Shown one piece after another: positions 24,076 through 35,595 of a DNA stretch of 64,000 nucleotides (positions within the stretch are counted from its first letter, which is position 1; each line of letters opens with the position of its first letter). Made by a program: the position numbers and the translations under genes. Origin of the DNA: Lasioglossum baleicum (taxonomy: Eukaryota; Arthropoda; Insecta; Hymenoptera; Halictidae); the NCBI RefSeq assembly GCF_051020765.1, contig NC_134935.1, positions 17,175,579 through 17,239,578 on the forward strand, written 5' to 3'. A model generated the notes under the pieces. That model worked only from the letters and a program-made list of their open reading frames with translations. It did not search any database and had not been told where the DNA came from.

Positions 24076-24331
24076 CACCTATTAAAATTGCATTCGGAGT
24101 TATACACAGTCAGTCACATAATTAATGGCACGTATTTGAAATCGGAATAACTCTTTACTAACTGACGTTCCTCGGGTAAGCTGGATTAGTTCACTGGATG
24201 ATGTATAATGTATACTTTGGAGAAATTGCGTTTAGTCTACGAAAAAGATATAAAAAATTGCTTTAATCAACTATTTTATCTGGTCTTGTAACGAAAGAAT
24301 ATACATCTCTAAAAGATTTATCAAAATTATC

Positions 24332-24500
24332 TAGACTGCGGATCTCAATGCAAAATAAAAATTGTCTGCGTTATTTTCTCCCTTAATGATTTTGAAAAAG
24401 GAGAAATCATATGTTGACATCTTCAATTTTTAAAATATTTTAACAACTTTGAATATCATCCACTCAATTTTCCTATAAATGCAAAAAGATCCGCAGTCTA
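24332..24500 (-). mobile_element. TAGACTGCGG-family MITE, subfamily B, reversed
   Basis: This 169-bp copy begins TAGACTGCGGATCTCAATGC and ends AAAGATCCGCAGTCTA. The centre reads as the reverse complement of the 15258 copy. It lies about 290 bases downstream of the secreted-protein exon at 24787, inside its presumed intron. Confidence 0.87.
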
Positions 24501-24786
24501 CTCATCGCCATTGCCGCTGTCAGCTCAATTATCTCCAGTTAAATTGTTATCCGCAAAAACCAGCAACCCGGTTGAAAAGAACAAGTTCCCTCGCCCACTC
24601 ATTTCCTTCCAACGAATCTCCACCCTTTCCCAGCACACTTCCGGCCCCACCGCGATGTTGACAAACTTTCTGATCCGGGCGCGGCAACTTCAGCATCCGA
24701 GAAAAAGGTCGGACGCGTATATTTCGCCGTTGCAACAGGAGTTGGAGCTAGAATCTAGCAAAGAGGATCAACAGAAGAAGACTCAC

Positions 24787-24877
24787 CAGACTTTTCGTCG
24801 ACGGCGGTGGCGATCCCGGCGACGTAGGAAACAGCTTTCGTTAGTACAACGAACACCAACACTAGTACACTCCACAT
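24787..24877 (-). CDS. First coding exon of an unidentified secreted or membrane protein
   Basis: An ATG at 24877 (context GTGAACATGT) opens a 30-codon frame ending at G followed by GTGAGTC, a near-perfect donor, in phase 1. Residues 1-17 begin MWSVLVLVFVVLTKAVSY, a hydrophobic leader like a signal peptide, followed by a more polar mature start (Asp27-Glu-Lys-Ser). Signal-peptide exons often end in phase-1 introns. The remaining exons should lie at lower coordinates on the same strand, in the window or beyond, but none was recognised, so the family is unknown. A chance open frame with a chance donor is the alternative. Confidence 0.45.
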
Positions 24878-24904
24878 GTTCACTGGTTATTCCTGGTCAG
24901 TTTC

Positions 24905-25055
24905 GGCGAATATCCACGAGCCTAAGGCGAGCCTAGGGCGATCCTCGCAGCGAGACTAAGACAATCCTTACGGCGAGCGTAAGGCAAGCCTGATACAATC
25001 CTTGCAGGGAGCCTAAGGCGAGGCTATAGCAAGCCTGAGGCGAGGTTGAAATTCG
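24905..25055. repeat. Degenerate short tandem repeat (AAGGCGAGCCT-type)
   Basis: About ten variants of GAGCCTAAGGCGAGCCT and CCTGATACAATCCTTGC occur in 150 bases. It lies just upstream of the secreted-protein exon on the minus strand and could be in its 5' UTR or promoter. Confidence 0.7.
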
Positions 25056-25637
25056 TCAGGGGTCCGAATCCTCTCGAGGTCCGAGCTTGTTACAGCCCTC
25101 AGCTCTCGGATCGGCTCGCGTTGAGTGAGTTTAGCGCGGTGCAGGGATGGTTTGCGATCTTTCGCGCTGTAGGCTCGCTCTCTCTCGTCATCGGCGGGCT
25201 ATCTCGGCATGGCTGGCGCGCCGTGCTCGTTTTGGGAACGGCAGGAACGTTCATGGGCTCGTGTCCCTCTCGGTGACGCGCGGAAAGCCGAGGGCCAGGC
25301 GCTCAGCACCACGTTCAGCAATTGCAAACGCGTTGACGTTCGCTCCGGGCTGATCCTTTGGCGCTCTACAGTATCCTGTGGGTCTCACCCAGCTAGGTCT
25401 CACCTCATTCACTAAGGTCGCACACCCGGGTCCTACGTTCAGCTGTTAGCGTTTCCCCTGGTTAAGTACTAATTACGCGAGGACACTTAATGCGACGCCA
25501 CGGCACGCCGCGAAGTGGACACGATAGGATGTATCCCCTATGCACGCGCGCGGTCCGCTTGCTTCTTTTTTCCGCCTCCCTTTCATCCACTCTACGCCCG
25601 TTATTAAAGCGTCGGACACGCGTAGTAGCCTCTGGCC

Positions 25638-25850
25638 CGCTAGAAAACCTGGCGCACTTTCGATCTAACCGCGCGCCGCTGCTGCAGCCAATAACCTGCA
25701 ACGACGAACATGATACCCGCAATCACCGGTGACCATGGTATGTCCACCGAGGCCGCAGAATTTACCGCACCAACGGCCACCGTCTCGTTCAGAAAATAAC
25801 CCCCGGTCCGAACCCCGTCGCGATACACTGGAACACCGTTCGCTGGATCG
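25638..25850 (-). other. Open segment with a membrane-like helix, no ATG
   Basis: On the minus strand about 68 codons are open between stops. They contain an Asn-Glu-Thr glycosylation site, a hydrophobic run (PWSPVIAGIMFVVAGYWL) and then a basic tail (RRAVRSKVR) and a stop, the order expected for a one-pass membrane protein. There is no suitable ATG and no clear splice acceptor, so this could be a terminal exon or chance. It lies 0.8 kb upstream of the secreted-protein exon on the same strand. Confidence 0.2.
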
Positions 25851-26399
25851 TTTCACGGAACTGGGAGCTTCTTCGAATCAGAATTGCCGATTGATACTCT
25901 TCCTTTAGCTTCTACCGCTTTGGAGATGTTGGCAGATTAGGGGATGGAAGGTCCCGTGTGAATAGGTTGGTTTGCTGTCGGGTTACACTGTGTCATGTTA
26001 ATTTCAATGGCGTTGGGGCAACAACAAGCGAGTTGAAAGGTTAATGGTGGTAGAAAAGTGTCGAGTAGATTGACGGGTCTCTCTACACGATTGTTCCGTA
26101 ATGTTGATTAGCGATCGGCGAGGATTCAATCAAAAGTTGTTGGTCAAATATAAATATCTTCCTGGATCCTTCACGATTCTTTCCGGTACAGGAGCAATGA
26201 ATAGTAGAAACGTTGAACCGATTTTCCTTCACGATTTTCCTTATCTTGCGGTTCAAGCAAAGTTGACACAACCGTCTCGAAGGAATCAAAGTCTCTTGCG
26301 ATCGATGAACGAACTTCTTATCCCAAGATACACGATCAAATATCCCTCTCGATAGAACCGAGTACCGCTTTCTACACTTGAACTGTGATCGATGTATGC

Positions 26400-27040
26400 T
26401 ATCCACGGTAGCGAGAGTCTTTTATCGTCGATTTGTCCTCGAGTGCTTGCTGTCGTTTTCCTAGAGTGTATACATCTCAGTTCCGTGATGGTTCATGGTG
26501 TAATTCACGCGTTCCCACTGTATTTAATTAAAATATTCACTGCGATTCTGCCGCAAGTGTTGGCGAAGGATAGTCATTCCCGTTATAGTCGCAGCGTTCG
26601 ATGGAATAGAGCAGCTCTTCAGGTTAGCCTAAGGGTAGATGCGGCAATGATTGATTGGTCTTCAGGATCGATTTATCCTCCAGTACCTGATGTCTACTTT
26701 AACGTGCCAGCAACGTCACGAATTGCATGCCCTGTGTGATCCTCACATATTCCTGTTGTATTTAGCGAAATGGATCCATCCAGCGCGGAGTTCTCTGTCT
26801 AGATTAGCCGGACGGTGAGTAGACCGACGACGCTACAGGGATAGATGTCGATTGTGTTCAAGATCGATTCATCCTCGAGCACTTGTCTTCTTCGCCTTAA
26901 CGCATACCTTCTTCTGCAGCCCCGTTCAATCAGTACATCACGTATTCCGGTTGGGTTCAGCGGAATGGGTCCACTTTGCAATTCCCTCTGTAGATTCGGT
27001 GAATGGTGTTTGACGAATAGACTGACGAGACACTGAAGCA
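26400..27040. repeat. Degenerate ~200-bp tandem repeat (two to three units)
   Basis: Units near 26640-26830 and 26845-27035 share GATCGATT(T/C)ATCCTC, CACGTATTCCGGTTG/CACATATTCCTGTTG, AGCG(A/G)AATGG(A/G)TCCA and TCTGT(C/A)TAGATT. A weaker third unit begins near 26420 (CGATTTGTCCTCGAGTGCTT). Identity is perhaps 65 percent; nothing suggests coding. Confidence 0.55.
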
Positions 27041-28927
27041 ACAATAATTGTCTCGACGTGTACTGTTCGCTGTTCAACGTCTGATTAAATCAGCTGTACA
27101 TTCCGAACCGACTGTAACACAGATCTATCCACTGTGCAACCCTCCCTGTGTTCGAATGATCCAACGGGTAGTTAAGGAACAGATCAACGACGGTGCATCC
27201 GTAACATACTGGCACGCAGAGGCTCGCGACACTCTTCTCTGCCGAGGGGCCAGCGTTGTTGCAACAGCAAGAAAGACAGAGAGAGAGCGAAAGGTTCGCG
27301 CGATTAATCAGCGCAGGTAGCTCTCGGCCTATCGGCTCGCTTGAAAAACGAGTCTCGCTGCGGAGATCTTCGATCACGCCGGGTCACCGCAGATTTCCGG
27401 CTCGTCTGGATCGGGTCCAAGGGAGGAAACGTGTGCAATCACGCTATACACTGTCTCCCTCTCTGTCCTCTACAGCATCGTTTCCCGAACACTGGCGAGA
27501 TCGATCCGCGGGAAAATCGAGGGAACACCGCCACTGGATCATCACACACCGATCTTGAAAATCCCGAGTCGCGCGTGTGACACTAACTCCGGAGAAAGCG
27601 TCGTCAACGGTGCGAATATTTTGCCGCGCTTTGTCGAACGGACGCGCGCGTTCGCGAGCTCTCGATCGGAACGATCGCGAAGAAGCACTGAGCGAAGATC
27701 GCACCCGAAGAACTTTCCCGACGTCGAGGAAGATCGTCACGTGCGCGCGACGAGAGCTGCAACGCACCGATTTCTCTTTCGGGATGTTAAAAGAGAGAAT
27801 AGCATAGAGGGCTGCCGGAAGTGGGACACTATGCGTGAGGCAGTGGTCTGTTCTCGCACCGGTTGAACGGGGTTTGTCGCGAATGGGCAACACGAGGCCT
27901 GGTACGCGGATATATGCGCGTGACGACGGACCCTGACGGCGCACGTCGACACCACGCAAGCACACGTGGTCCTCGACCGACGGCGGACGGCACACTGACG
28001 GAGAAGACGATCCAACGGCGCGGCGACGGACGCGCAGCCTGCAAAACCTCCCGAGGAGGCGGTGGTATCGGAGGAAAAGCACCGGGTGGGGAACGTAGAG
28101 GGGACCAGTGGGTGCTACAGGGTGTTAGAGGGGGTTAGAGGGTGCCAGAGGGTGAGAGGGGCTGCTAGCCGGCCGAACGGAGTGAACGCCGTGCACTCTG
28201 TGCACCCCTGCACTCTTGCGCCCCTGTGCAACCCCCCTGGGCGGAGGATGCGCTACGATACACCGGCCCAAGTCGGGAGATGTTTGCCCTCGACGGGAAA
28301 CGCGTTCGAATAACACTCGTCGCCGGGTAAACAACGCCGAAACCGATACGTAATCGAACACGCACATGCGTTCACGGGAACCACCCACGAGGCTCGCCCA
28401 GCCACCACCCCCCCTCTCGTTCAGGCTTCGATGATACTGACTCGCTGGTGGAGAGCGCGCAGCAAATCTAATTAGGTCCGTCGGGAACGCAACATTCAAC
28501 GTGTACAACAAAGTTTTAAGGTGCAGACGCATTAGTATCGCGTGCTGTCGCGTTACATGCGGGGATACTAACAATGGTTGAGGCATCTCAAACATGACAC
28601 CTGAATGACTCGTTTGCTATTGGTGATGGTTAAACTTGCTTGGCTACGACGCACTATGGGCCAAACCGACGAAATCTGTGTCAAAATCAAAGAACTTTCG
28701 ATAGAAATGAGATAGAGCCATGAAATTTTCTTTAAATGAAAGCTGAAACTTTGCAGAATATGAGATAATTATGGAGATTCTCTGGTACGAACGTTTTTTA
28801 ACGTTGAAAGAATTCGTTGAACTTGCACAATATCAAGAAAATTGTGGTTTTTCCGTTACCACGCGCGGAAAGAAATTTTTTTTTAACGTGCGACACATAA
28901 TTTCCCGTAGATTTTCTTCACGCTGTC

Positions 28928-29028
28928 CTTCACGAACATTTAAAAAAAAATTCGAATTGAATCGATGGAAAACTGAGTTGTCGGCAGATTTTTGTCCAAA
29001 AAGATCGGTTTCTCGTCCACTGTGCGAC
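28928..29028. repeat. Dispersed 100-bp repeat, copy 2
   Basis: This partner of the 7480 repeat is in the same orientation. It lies in a longer transposon-like stretch (about 28640-29050) whose start holds GAAATGAGATAGAGCCATGA, apparently the non-coding part of an unidentified element. Confidence 0.8.
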
Positions 29029-30809
29029 GTGGCATAATCTCTCAGTTGACCTTCAACGATTTTGAATGACCTCGACTTGCAGGTTATTGTACGAACTATA
29101 TCATTCCACATTTATGTTGCGTACTTCACAAACAATTTGTGTTTCGATGACAATATCCATATTTCAACTCAATTTGATGAAATTCTGACTCAATTAGTCT
29201 CGAAAAGTGAAATTAAAAGCTATTTGCTGGTTGAAATGACGTTTTGTGTACCTATAACATAATAAAAATCAAACGAATACGAGTGAAGACAAATAACAGA
29301 GAGGACTCCGCTTTTGTATTGTTTTCAGCAAGCAGAGTATTATCCTTTTTACCATTGTTGGTAAACAATTTACACTCGAACGTGTTATATCTGTTATCGA
29401 GCTTTTCCAATAGAACTCAATTCTACTCCACTGATATGACAGTAGAAACTACTGTACCGTGTGCTACAGTAGAACACGTAATGCATTTCGGAAACGGAAA
29501 GTTTAATCTTCGCTCAACTGGTGCTGATAATGGGTCACTTGTGGTGCATTAAAAAATTTTGTTAAGCAAAATTTTTAATTTAAAATCGCAAAAAAAGAAA
29601 TAGAACAAGTTTTCACTTTTGTACTTATTTATTTACATTAAAAAAAAAATACAAGTGTATACAACAACTCAAGAGAGCAACTGCCAACGATATATTGAAT
29701 TTTTGAGATTTTCTCCAAAACGAAGTACAAACAAGCAAATCTGAAGTTTTGCCATTTAAATTCGGGACACCCTGTATATATATTTTTTATTAATCGACCT
29801 TGTAAATTAACACGTTGACTTTCATATCGCTCATACTTGGGTAACCTAGTTATTTATGTTTGTTGCTAATAAATTTTTTATTTCAACCCCTAATGAGCCT
29901 CGAAAGACGTTACGTTGACATACCATTTTTCATTTAACACATAAAAGTTGGTAATCTAACGGTAGTAAAATAAACGCTGGTAGATCGAGACTGAACGAAG
30001 TAGTATAAAGTAGGATAAACGAAACGGTAGTAAACTAGCTAAGAAAAGTAAGAGAGCGACATAAAAGTTGAAGAAACGAATACATAAATCCAAAGTATCC
30101 ACATTAATAGAACAATTTATACAATCTTTTTTTTTTGATCCCTATAATAGAAAAATATTATTCCATTTTTCTACATCAGGAAAATTGTCATTCTACACAC
30201 TGTAGAAACATGTTTCCAAAGAATGATGAAGCAGTGAATGCTCCTAAACACCGCGAATCCTGTAGTTACAAGAATGATAGTAAAATGAATTTATGAATGC
30301 TTGAAATTTAATTTTGATCCGCAAACATTCGCGTGGCTCAGTCGAGATTCGATTCCCCGGGATAAATCGAAGCCACGACGAAAATAACGCGGAGCGGATA
30401 GTACACACTACACACGCGTATCTCCGGTAGCGTTCCAGCTAGTTTGTACTGTTCGTTTGCACAGCTCTGTCGCCGGTTTCCTTTCCGGGCGGAATATTTT
30501 CTCGATTCGCGTTACACTGGCGCGCACCTCTGCGCAAATATTCCGGAAGACATTTCGCGGGGGATGCGATTGAATTCGGTGTACCGCGTAGAAAATTCGA
30601 AAACCCGATCCGTGGCTTCGAAGAAGAACCGTGGACCAATAATAAAAACTCCATGTAATATTGTGTAACGAACTCTGCAAAAATCTACATTCATTTCGTA
30701 GAAAATTCACATTTCCCTATTAGAATACAGTCCTTCAAAGGGGTGATAGTCCTTCAGGTCATTTGAGGGAACTTTTTCCTTTGCGAAAATGTTCTCTGCG
30801 GCTTCGTTA
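29029..30809. other. AT-rich DNA with transposon-like ends
   Basis: A CGGGACACCCTGTATATA word at 29764 resembles the terminal word of many insect DNA transposons. 30400-30700 is more GC-rich but not coding as far as can be seen. Confidence 0.5.
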
Positions 30810-31105
30810 ACCCTCCGAAGAGGGCGGAGTCATGTTTGACTTTGATCCATCGCAGCGCGCTCCTCGAGAGCGGTGCCGCACACATCGACGAATTCGCAGT
30901 TACCCGCATCCGAACAGGACACTCAAGATACACCCACGAATTCCTGATAACCAAACAAAACCCACCAGAGTGACCAACAATATCCAACATATCCTACTTG
31001 AATGTTCTAAATTCTCTTCACAACGACCCAGATTTTCCATCGAGAATTACCTCAAGACATTGGAAACGTCCTCCTCTTTTTTCAATCTGTCGATATACAT
31101 ATAAA
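30810..31105 (+). pseudogene. Broken non-LTR retrotransposon, 3' end of reverse-transcriptase ORF
   Basis: One frame reads FAVTRIRTGHSRYTHEFLI followed by TKQNPPE and a stop, like the conserved TRLRIGHT-type stretch after the RNase H region in jockey/I-type elements. After a frame change the next part reads NNIQHILLECSKFSSQRPRF, matching the terminal EHILLECPxF segment. The cysteine pair normally between them (C-x2-C) is lost at the break. The rest of the element is not visible upstream, as expected for a 5'-truncated copy. Confidence 0.7.
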
Positions 31106-32399
31106 CTGTTATGAATTTTTCTTCTTTTTGCTGTTCCCCACAACAATGTTAACATTAACCGTAACCCTCTCCACAAATAACATGTAAGATATAGAGGGTG
31201 TTTAGCTACAGATGGGAGAAAATTTAAGGGGTGGTTCTCGACGATAATATAAGACGAAAATGAAGAATAAAAAAATTGCGATTTCGGCTTCGTTATTTAG
31301 TTATTAACAATTAAAAATCCGCCTAAAATGCTGCAACACTTCTAACAAAAGTGCACGTTGCGTACGTCACACAGGCGCGCGACAGTCTCGTATCGAGTGA
31401 CAAACGCATGCATACCTTGGTTCTCATTTGGGGCCCCAGCGAGATGAAAATGTTGAAAAAATCGTTGGACGACATTGAACCTACCTACTCGTTAAAATCC
31501 ACAAGGGCATTTCTAATATCCTCCCTATGGAATCATCGAGTAGAAGGGGTCACAATGCCCTTTCACTTTTAAATTCTTCTCACACATATCCACAAATCCT
31601 TTATCCTGCGCTATAATTGTTCATAACACCGTACTTAATACACTGGAACAAACCACACGTATGCTCTAGCACTATTTACAATATCATACACACGCACTAC
31701 GAGTTTACGGAAAGTACAAGTTTAATGAGGGGAATGAGAGGAGAATGTAAAGAACTGGTAATCCTTTAATGTTTAAACACTGCACTTCATTGAACTTGAT
31801 TTACGTCGCGAGACTCGCTACGGAAATCTTCGACGCGTGCGAGAAGAATCGTACGTACAAGCTAGCACTCGTATGCACACTGATTCTCACTCAAACAATA
31901 AAGTAAATCATAGTCCAATGGGATAATGGAGAATGTAGAGACATACATACAATTAGTACAGCACGTTTTCTTTCTTTCCTAAGGAATTACGAACGAAAAA
32001 GAAGTTCAATCCACTGTAATCACAAAATAAATCATAGTACAAGGGATTGATATGGTGAATTTTCCTCGAGAGCCTGAGGGTAGGGAGCAAAATGGAAAAT
32101 CGAGTAGCGGAAAAAAAACGAAGAACGTTGGTCCAAATCGAACATAGCTCTCGACAGTCGCGTTTGGGTGGTCCGCGGACAAGTGCTTGCTTTCTGTCGG
32201 GCGCCGAAGACGGTTTATAGTGTTCGGGTAAAGGGATGGGAATTCGAAGAGCTGCAAGGCAACGCAGAGGAGATCGAAATAGGGTGAGAGAGGGGGAGCA
32301 CGAGGACGAAACAGCCGTACGGGGAACCAGATGCTCCCTGATTCCGGCGTGTCACGGATCATGGTCATCTTAAAAGCCCCTGAAAGGCAGCAGTGACTT
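31106..32399. other. Intergenic DNA with a transposon-like stretch
   Basis: From 31190 (GAGGGTGTTTAGCTACAGAT) to about 31345 the DNA looks like the tip and non-coding part of an insect transposon; no partner end or frame was found. The rest is unremarkable. Confidence 0.45.
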
Positions 32400-32531
32400 C
32401 TCAAAGCTATCTCCTCGATGCTGATGGGGTGGTTTCACTCGATGCTTGAATCGCGCGTTTCCTCGATTACGCTTATGCAAAAATGCGAAAGGATTCCTCT
32501 CCACTAGCTGATTAATCGCGTTTCTCATTAC
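32400..32531. repeat. Outer duplicated segment, copy 1
   Basis: AAAGCTATCTCCTCGATG, GCTTGAATCGCGCGTTTCCT and CAATTACG-like sequence recur at 33473-33600. The copy is followed directly by MITE insertions at 32532-32850. Confidence 0.65.
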
Positions 32532-32717
32532 TAGACCGGATTTCATGATGTATGAGAAAAATGTGCAGAAATTGGGTGAAAATATTAAATTTCAAAGCAT
32601 TGTCATATTATTTTTCACGTATTAAGATGATTAAAAACAAGAAATATAAATGTAGCTTTAATATTTTGCAACGAATGCAGACAATTTCAATTTTGCATAA
32701 AAATCGACTGTGGCATA
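32532..32717 (+). mobile_element. TAGACTGCGG-family MITE, diverged
   Basis: It begins TAGACCGGATTTCATGATG and ends TTTTGCATAAAAATCGACTG, both decayed versions of the family ends. The stretch GCAACGAATGCAGACAATTT matches the family 3' part. It is inserted in a duplicated segment whose other copy (33470 onward) lacks it. Confidence 0.65.
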
Positions 32718-32850
32718 GTCATTTAAACGATTCATTCCGGTTTTAATACTGTTAAAAAGTTGAAGATGACATCCATGAATTTTTTTAATTTTCCCGCTGT
32801 ATCGCAATGCACCCGTTGTCGTCATAAATGCATAAAATCTACAGTGGACT
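32718..32850 (-). mobile_element. Second TAGACTGCGG-family fragment, reversed
   Basis: It directly abuts the previous copy. The word GTTAAAAAGTTGAAGATGAC recalls subfamily B, and the end CATAAATGCATAAAATCTAC is the reversed 5' tip. The two pieces together form a back-to-back pair. Confidence 0.55.
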
Positions 32851-32889
32851 CATTACTAGCCTGCTGATTATTATTCGAGATAAAAATCA

Positions 32890-33453
32890 CAGAAGCTCTT
32901 TTAATAACTCTAATAAGCCAACATCAATATTCACTCCGTCTGCATATGGGGTCGTTTATACTGACGACTAATTTCTTTTTGAAGATAATATATAATGTTT
33001 GGAACGTGTCAAATGTTTGAAGCATTAATGGGAAAAACAGTGTGACCCACGGACAGTTAATACAAATGAATACAATTAATAAATGCATTAATTTATTTGC
33101 ATTTATTTATGATTGGTGTTTAATCGAATATTAGTAATTCCAACAATTTACAAACAAAATTCCTAGCCCTTTCTCGATTTAAAACTTTCAGAAACAGTAG
33201 ATCTTTTAATAATTCTAATGAGTCAACAATAATATTTCTCTTAACTAATTTCTTTTTGAAGATATACGTCAAATGTTCGAAAAACCAAATATGAAAAAAT
33301 AAATATTACCTACGGGCAGTTAATATTGTACGAATAAATATCAATAGTATGTCTGACACGTCTGCATTTATTTATGATTGGTGTTTAATCGAATGTTAAT
33401 AATTCTCCAACAAAATTTATTTTCCATACAAAATTCGTAGCCGTTTCTTGACG
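32890..33453. repeat. ~265-bp tandem duplication
   Basis: Two units share CTTTTAATAA(C/T)TCTAATGAG-like sequence, CTAATTTCTTTTTGAAGAT and GCATTTATTTATGATTGGTG at a constant offset of about 265 bases near their ends. Identity is about 75-80 percent with gaps. Confidence 0.8.
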
Positions 33454-33472
33454 AACTTATTAATTATTTACA

Positions 33473-33600
33473 AAGCTATCTGTTCGAAGAGGGGGTTGGT
33501 TTCAGCCAAAGCTTGAATCACGGGTGTCCTCAATTACGCGAGAAGTGTAATTACAAAAATCCGAAGGTATTCGCGTTACTCGTTATCGGCGACGCGTTTG
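33473..33600. repeat. Outer duplicated segment, copy 2
   Basis: This is the partner of 32400-32531, with AAAGCTATCTGTTCGAAG and GCTTGAATCACGGGTGTCCT. Copies are 1.07 kb apart and flank the 265-bp tandem pair, so the duplications happened in more than one step. Confidence 0.65.
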
Positions 33601-34082
33601 CTCGATAAAGGTGGCCACGACAAATTAATAACCGAATTCCATCTCTCTAGTACGAGGACTGGCCTCGATCTCTCGTTCGATACATTCGTTTCATTCAGGC
33701 CAGTTCCTGTATCGTCGGAATTAAATCTGCAGCTTGACGTTGCAATACCTTCGGCTACCAAATGCGATAAACGACCGCGACCGGCTCGTTGCTCTATCGA
33801 TCCGGATCTTTCCTGTTATCCCACAGAGACTGTTCTGCCGGTTTCAAACTAGCCTGACCTTTACTGTTATCTGTTCGCTAGTATTTGCTGGGTTTAGACG
33901 GCTTTTGACAGCAGGTACCTCTCTCTCTTTCATTTTTAATACATTCTGCTTGCTCCGGTTATTTTCGGAACTTCTCTAAGTAGATAATTATAATCGCGTT
34001 GATTAACTTGTCACCTACATTTTCGTGAATTATTTGTCAAGACTTAATCCTTGAACAATACGCATTGTTTTTCATGTATTAA

Positions 34083-34193
34083 TAGACGGTGGATCTTTAT
34101 TCATGTATGTGCTAACTTTCAATCAGCGGAGGAGATGTTTTCCTGAATTAAATTTTTATAAAATGGAAACGGGAAATTGACATCAGCAGTCTA
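34083..34193. mobile_element. Short deleted TAGACTGCGG-family MITE
   Basis: It begins TAGACGGTGGATCTTTATTC and ends CATCAGCAGTCTA, 111 bases apart, so about half of the interior is missing. Confidence 0.5.
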
Positions 34194-35462
34194 GATATAA
34201 TAATGAAGTAATAAAGAGTTATTAACGAGATTGAAGAACAGCAAATATATTGGAATTCTGTAATAACAAATGTAATCAAAATTGAAATACAGATGGAAAT
34301 TGTCAGTGATCTCACACAGAAATGATAAAATTATGGATTATAAATCGCAAAAATAAATCGTCAATTATTAATATATTTAACATTGTACGTGTTGTACAAC
34401 GCTGCAACAATAATACGGCATTCTTTACTACACAAATACAAATGTTGTGTAAGCCAAAGAATTTTTTTATACTGGTGTAAGCTTGTTATTTAGTTTGTTC
34501 GACGCCGAGTTATGCAAATGCAGCGAAGTACTCTGTCGGAAAGTGGCCAAACAAACGCGAACTAGCTGGAACAAAACGGCAAAAGTTGCTGGGACCGCGA
34601 AGGGTTGAACGTTCCGATTCGTTGCGATCGGGGCACGCGATTAAAGCGCAGTTTCCTTCACGCGACGCCGTTTACCCGATCTTCGTAAAAAGCCCACACG
34701 AACGCGGGCAATTTCCGAAAATGACCGACCACTTTCCGAGGACTTGCAGCCACCGTCGTCGTCGCGTTACGACCGAAAATCATTGTCCAGAATGTCCGCC
34801 ATGAGCATCGACGTCGAACATTTACTAATTCAATGTTATTTCATCGATCCGCCGTGTTAGAAAGTTCCGAGATTGAATTTTTCCTCGGACGTAGAAGTCG
34901 CGTGATCTTTATTTTGCCGGCTGAAGTGGCTAGCGTGAACCTTTTTCTATCGTACATATTAATTTTATCGAGTTTCGCCGAGGCGTTCGTGAGTATTACT
35001 GTTCGGAGCTTAATATGCCTTTTACCGAACAATGCTTGAAATGGAGAAAAGGGATTTCCTGGTTCGAGTAGAATGAAAACTGCCATAAAGTGGATGTAGA
35101 ATGACTTGATAACATGGTCTGCCATTTGAAATCTTCTTTGTGTCCCCTCAGTTCAGGCTAGATAGAGAATTAATAATGTAAAATGGAGCTTTGGAAGAGT
35201 ATTAAAAGATTTATTCTTATTACTCGATTTTTTGAGCATTTTCTCTTGTGAAAAGCTTAGCGTAATAAATGAATCCTTGAACATTAGAAATTAAAAAGTT
35301 TCGGGATTAACAAAGATTAAAAATGTACCCAAATTCTGATGCAACAAAAATATACATAAAATAGGTATTATTGACGTGTGAAAATTTCTTTAAATATTTC
35401 TATCACAAATTGAGAATCCCAATTTTTTATTTTAATTTATTTTCCGCTCTTTGTACCGTCAG

Positions 35463-35595
35463 AGACGCCCAAGTGTTCAACAAGTTTCTTCGATCGACCA
35501 CGCGCGGCAGTAGCTACCAATCACGACTGGTTTTCCACGTTATCGACAGATCTTCATACATGGATCTCTCTCGATCTCCTCCTCTCTTCAAATAA
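35463..35595 (+). other. Possible terminal exon on the plus strand
   Basis: A T-rich tract (TTTTCCGCTCTTTGTACCGTCAG) looks like a splice acceptor. After it 44 codons are open to a TAA that overlaps an AATAAA poly(A) signal. The peptide (DAQVFNKFLRSTTRGSSYQS start) is not recognised. No upstream exon was found, so confidence is low. Confidence 0.2.

Larger units (their letters stand above)
25056..28640. other. CpG-rich DNA, possible 5' region of the minus-strand gene
   Basis: CpG is frequent from 27540 to 28440. Long frames here (for example 28082-27444 on the minus strand, rich in Arg and Ser) lack homology and vary with composition. G-rich GGGTGCTACAGGGTGTTAGA words repeat at 28105-28160. 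Confidence 0.5.

Noticed and set aside
27444..28082. 212-codon minus-strand open frame
   Set aside because: It is in CpG-rich DNA that is open in several frames on both strands, is rich in Arg and Ser, and has no recognisable domain.
30325..30365. tRNA-like words (GTGGCTCAGTCGAG and GATTCGATTCCCCGG)
   Set aside because: The spacing is far too short and no acceptor or anticodon stems can be formed.
34833..35125. Hydrophobic frames on both strands
   Set aside because: AT-rich DNA gives Leu/Phe/Ile-rich frames by chance; no start context, splice sites or homology.
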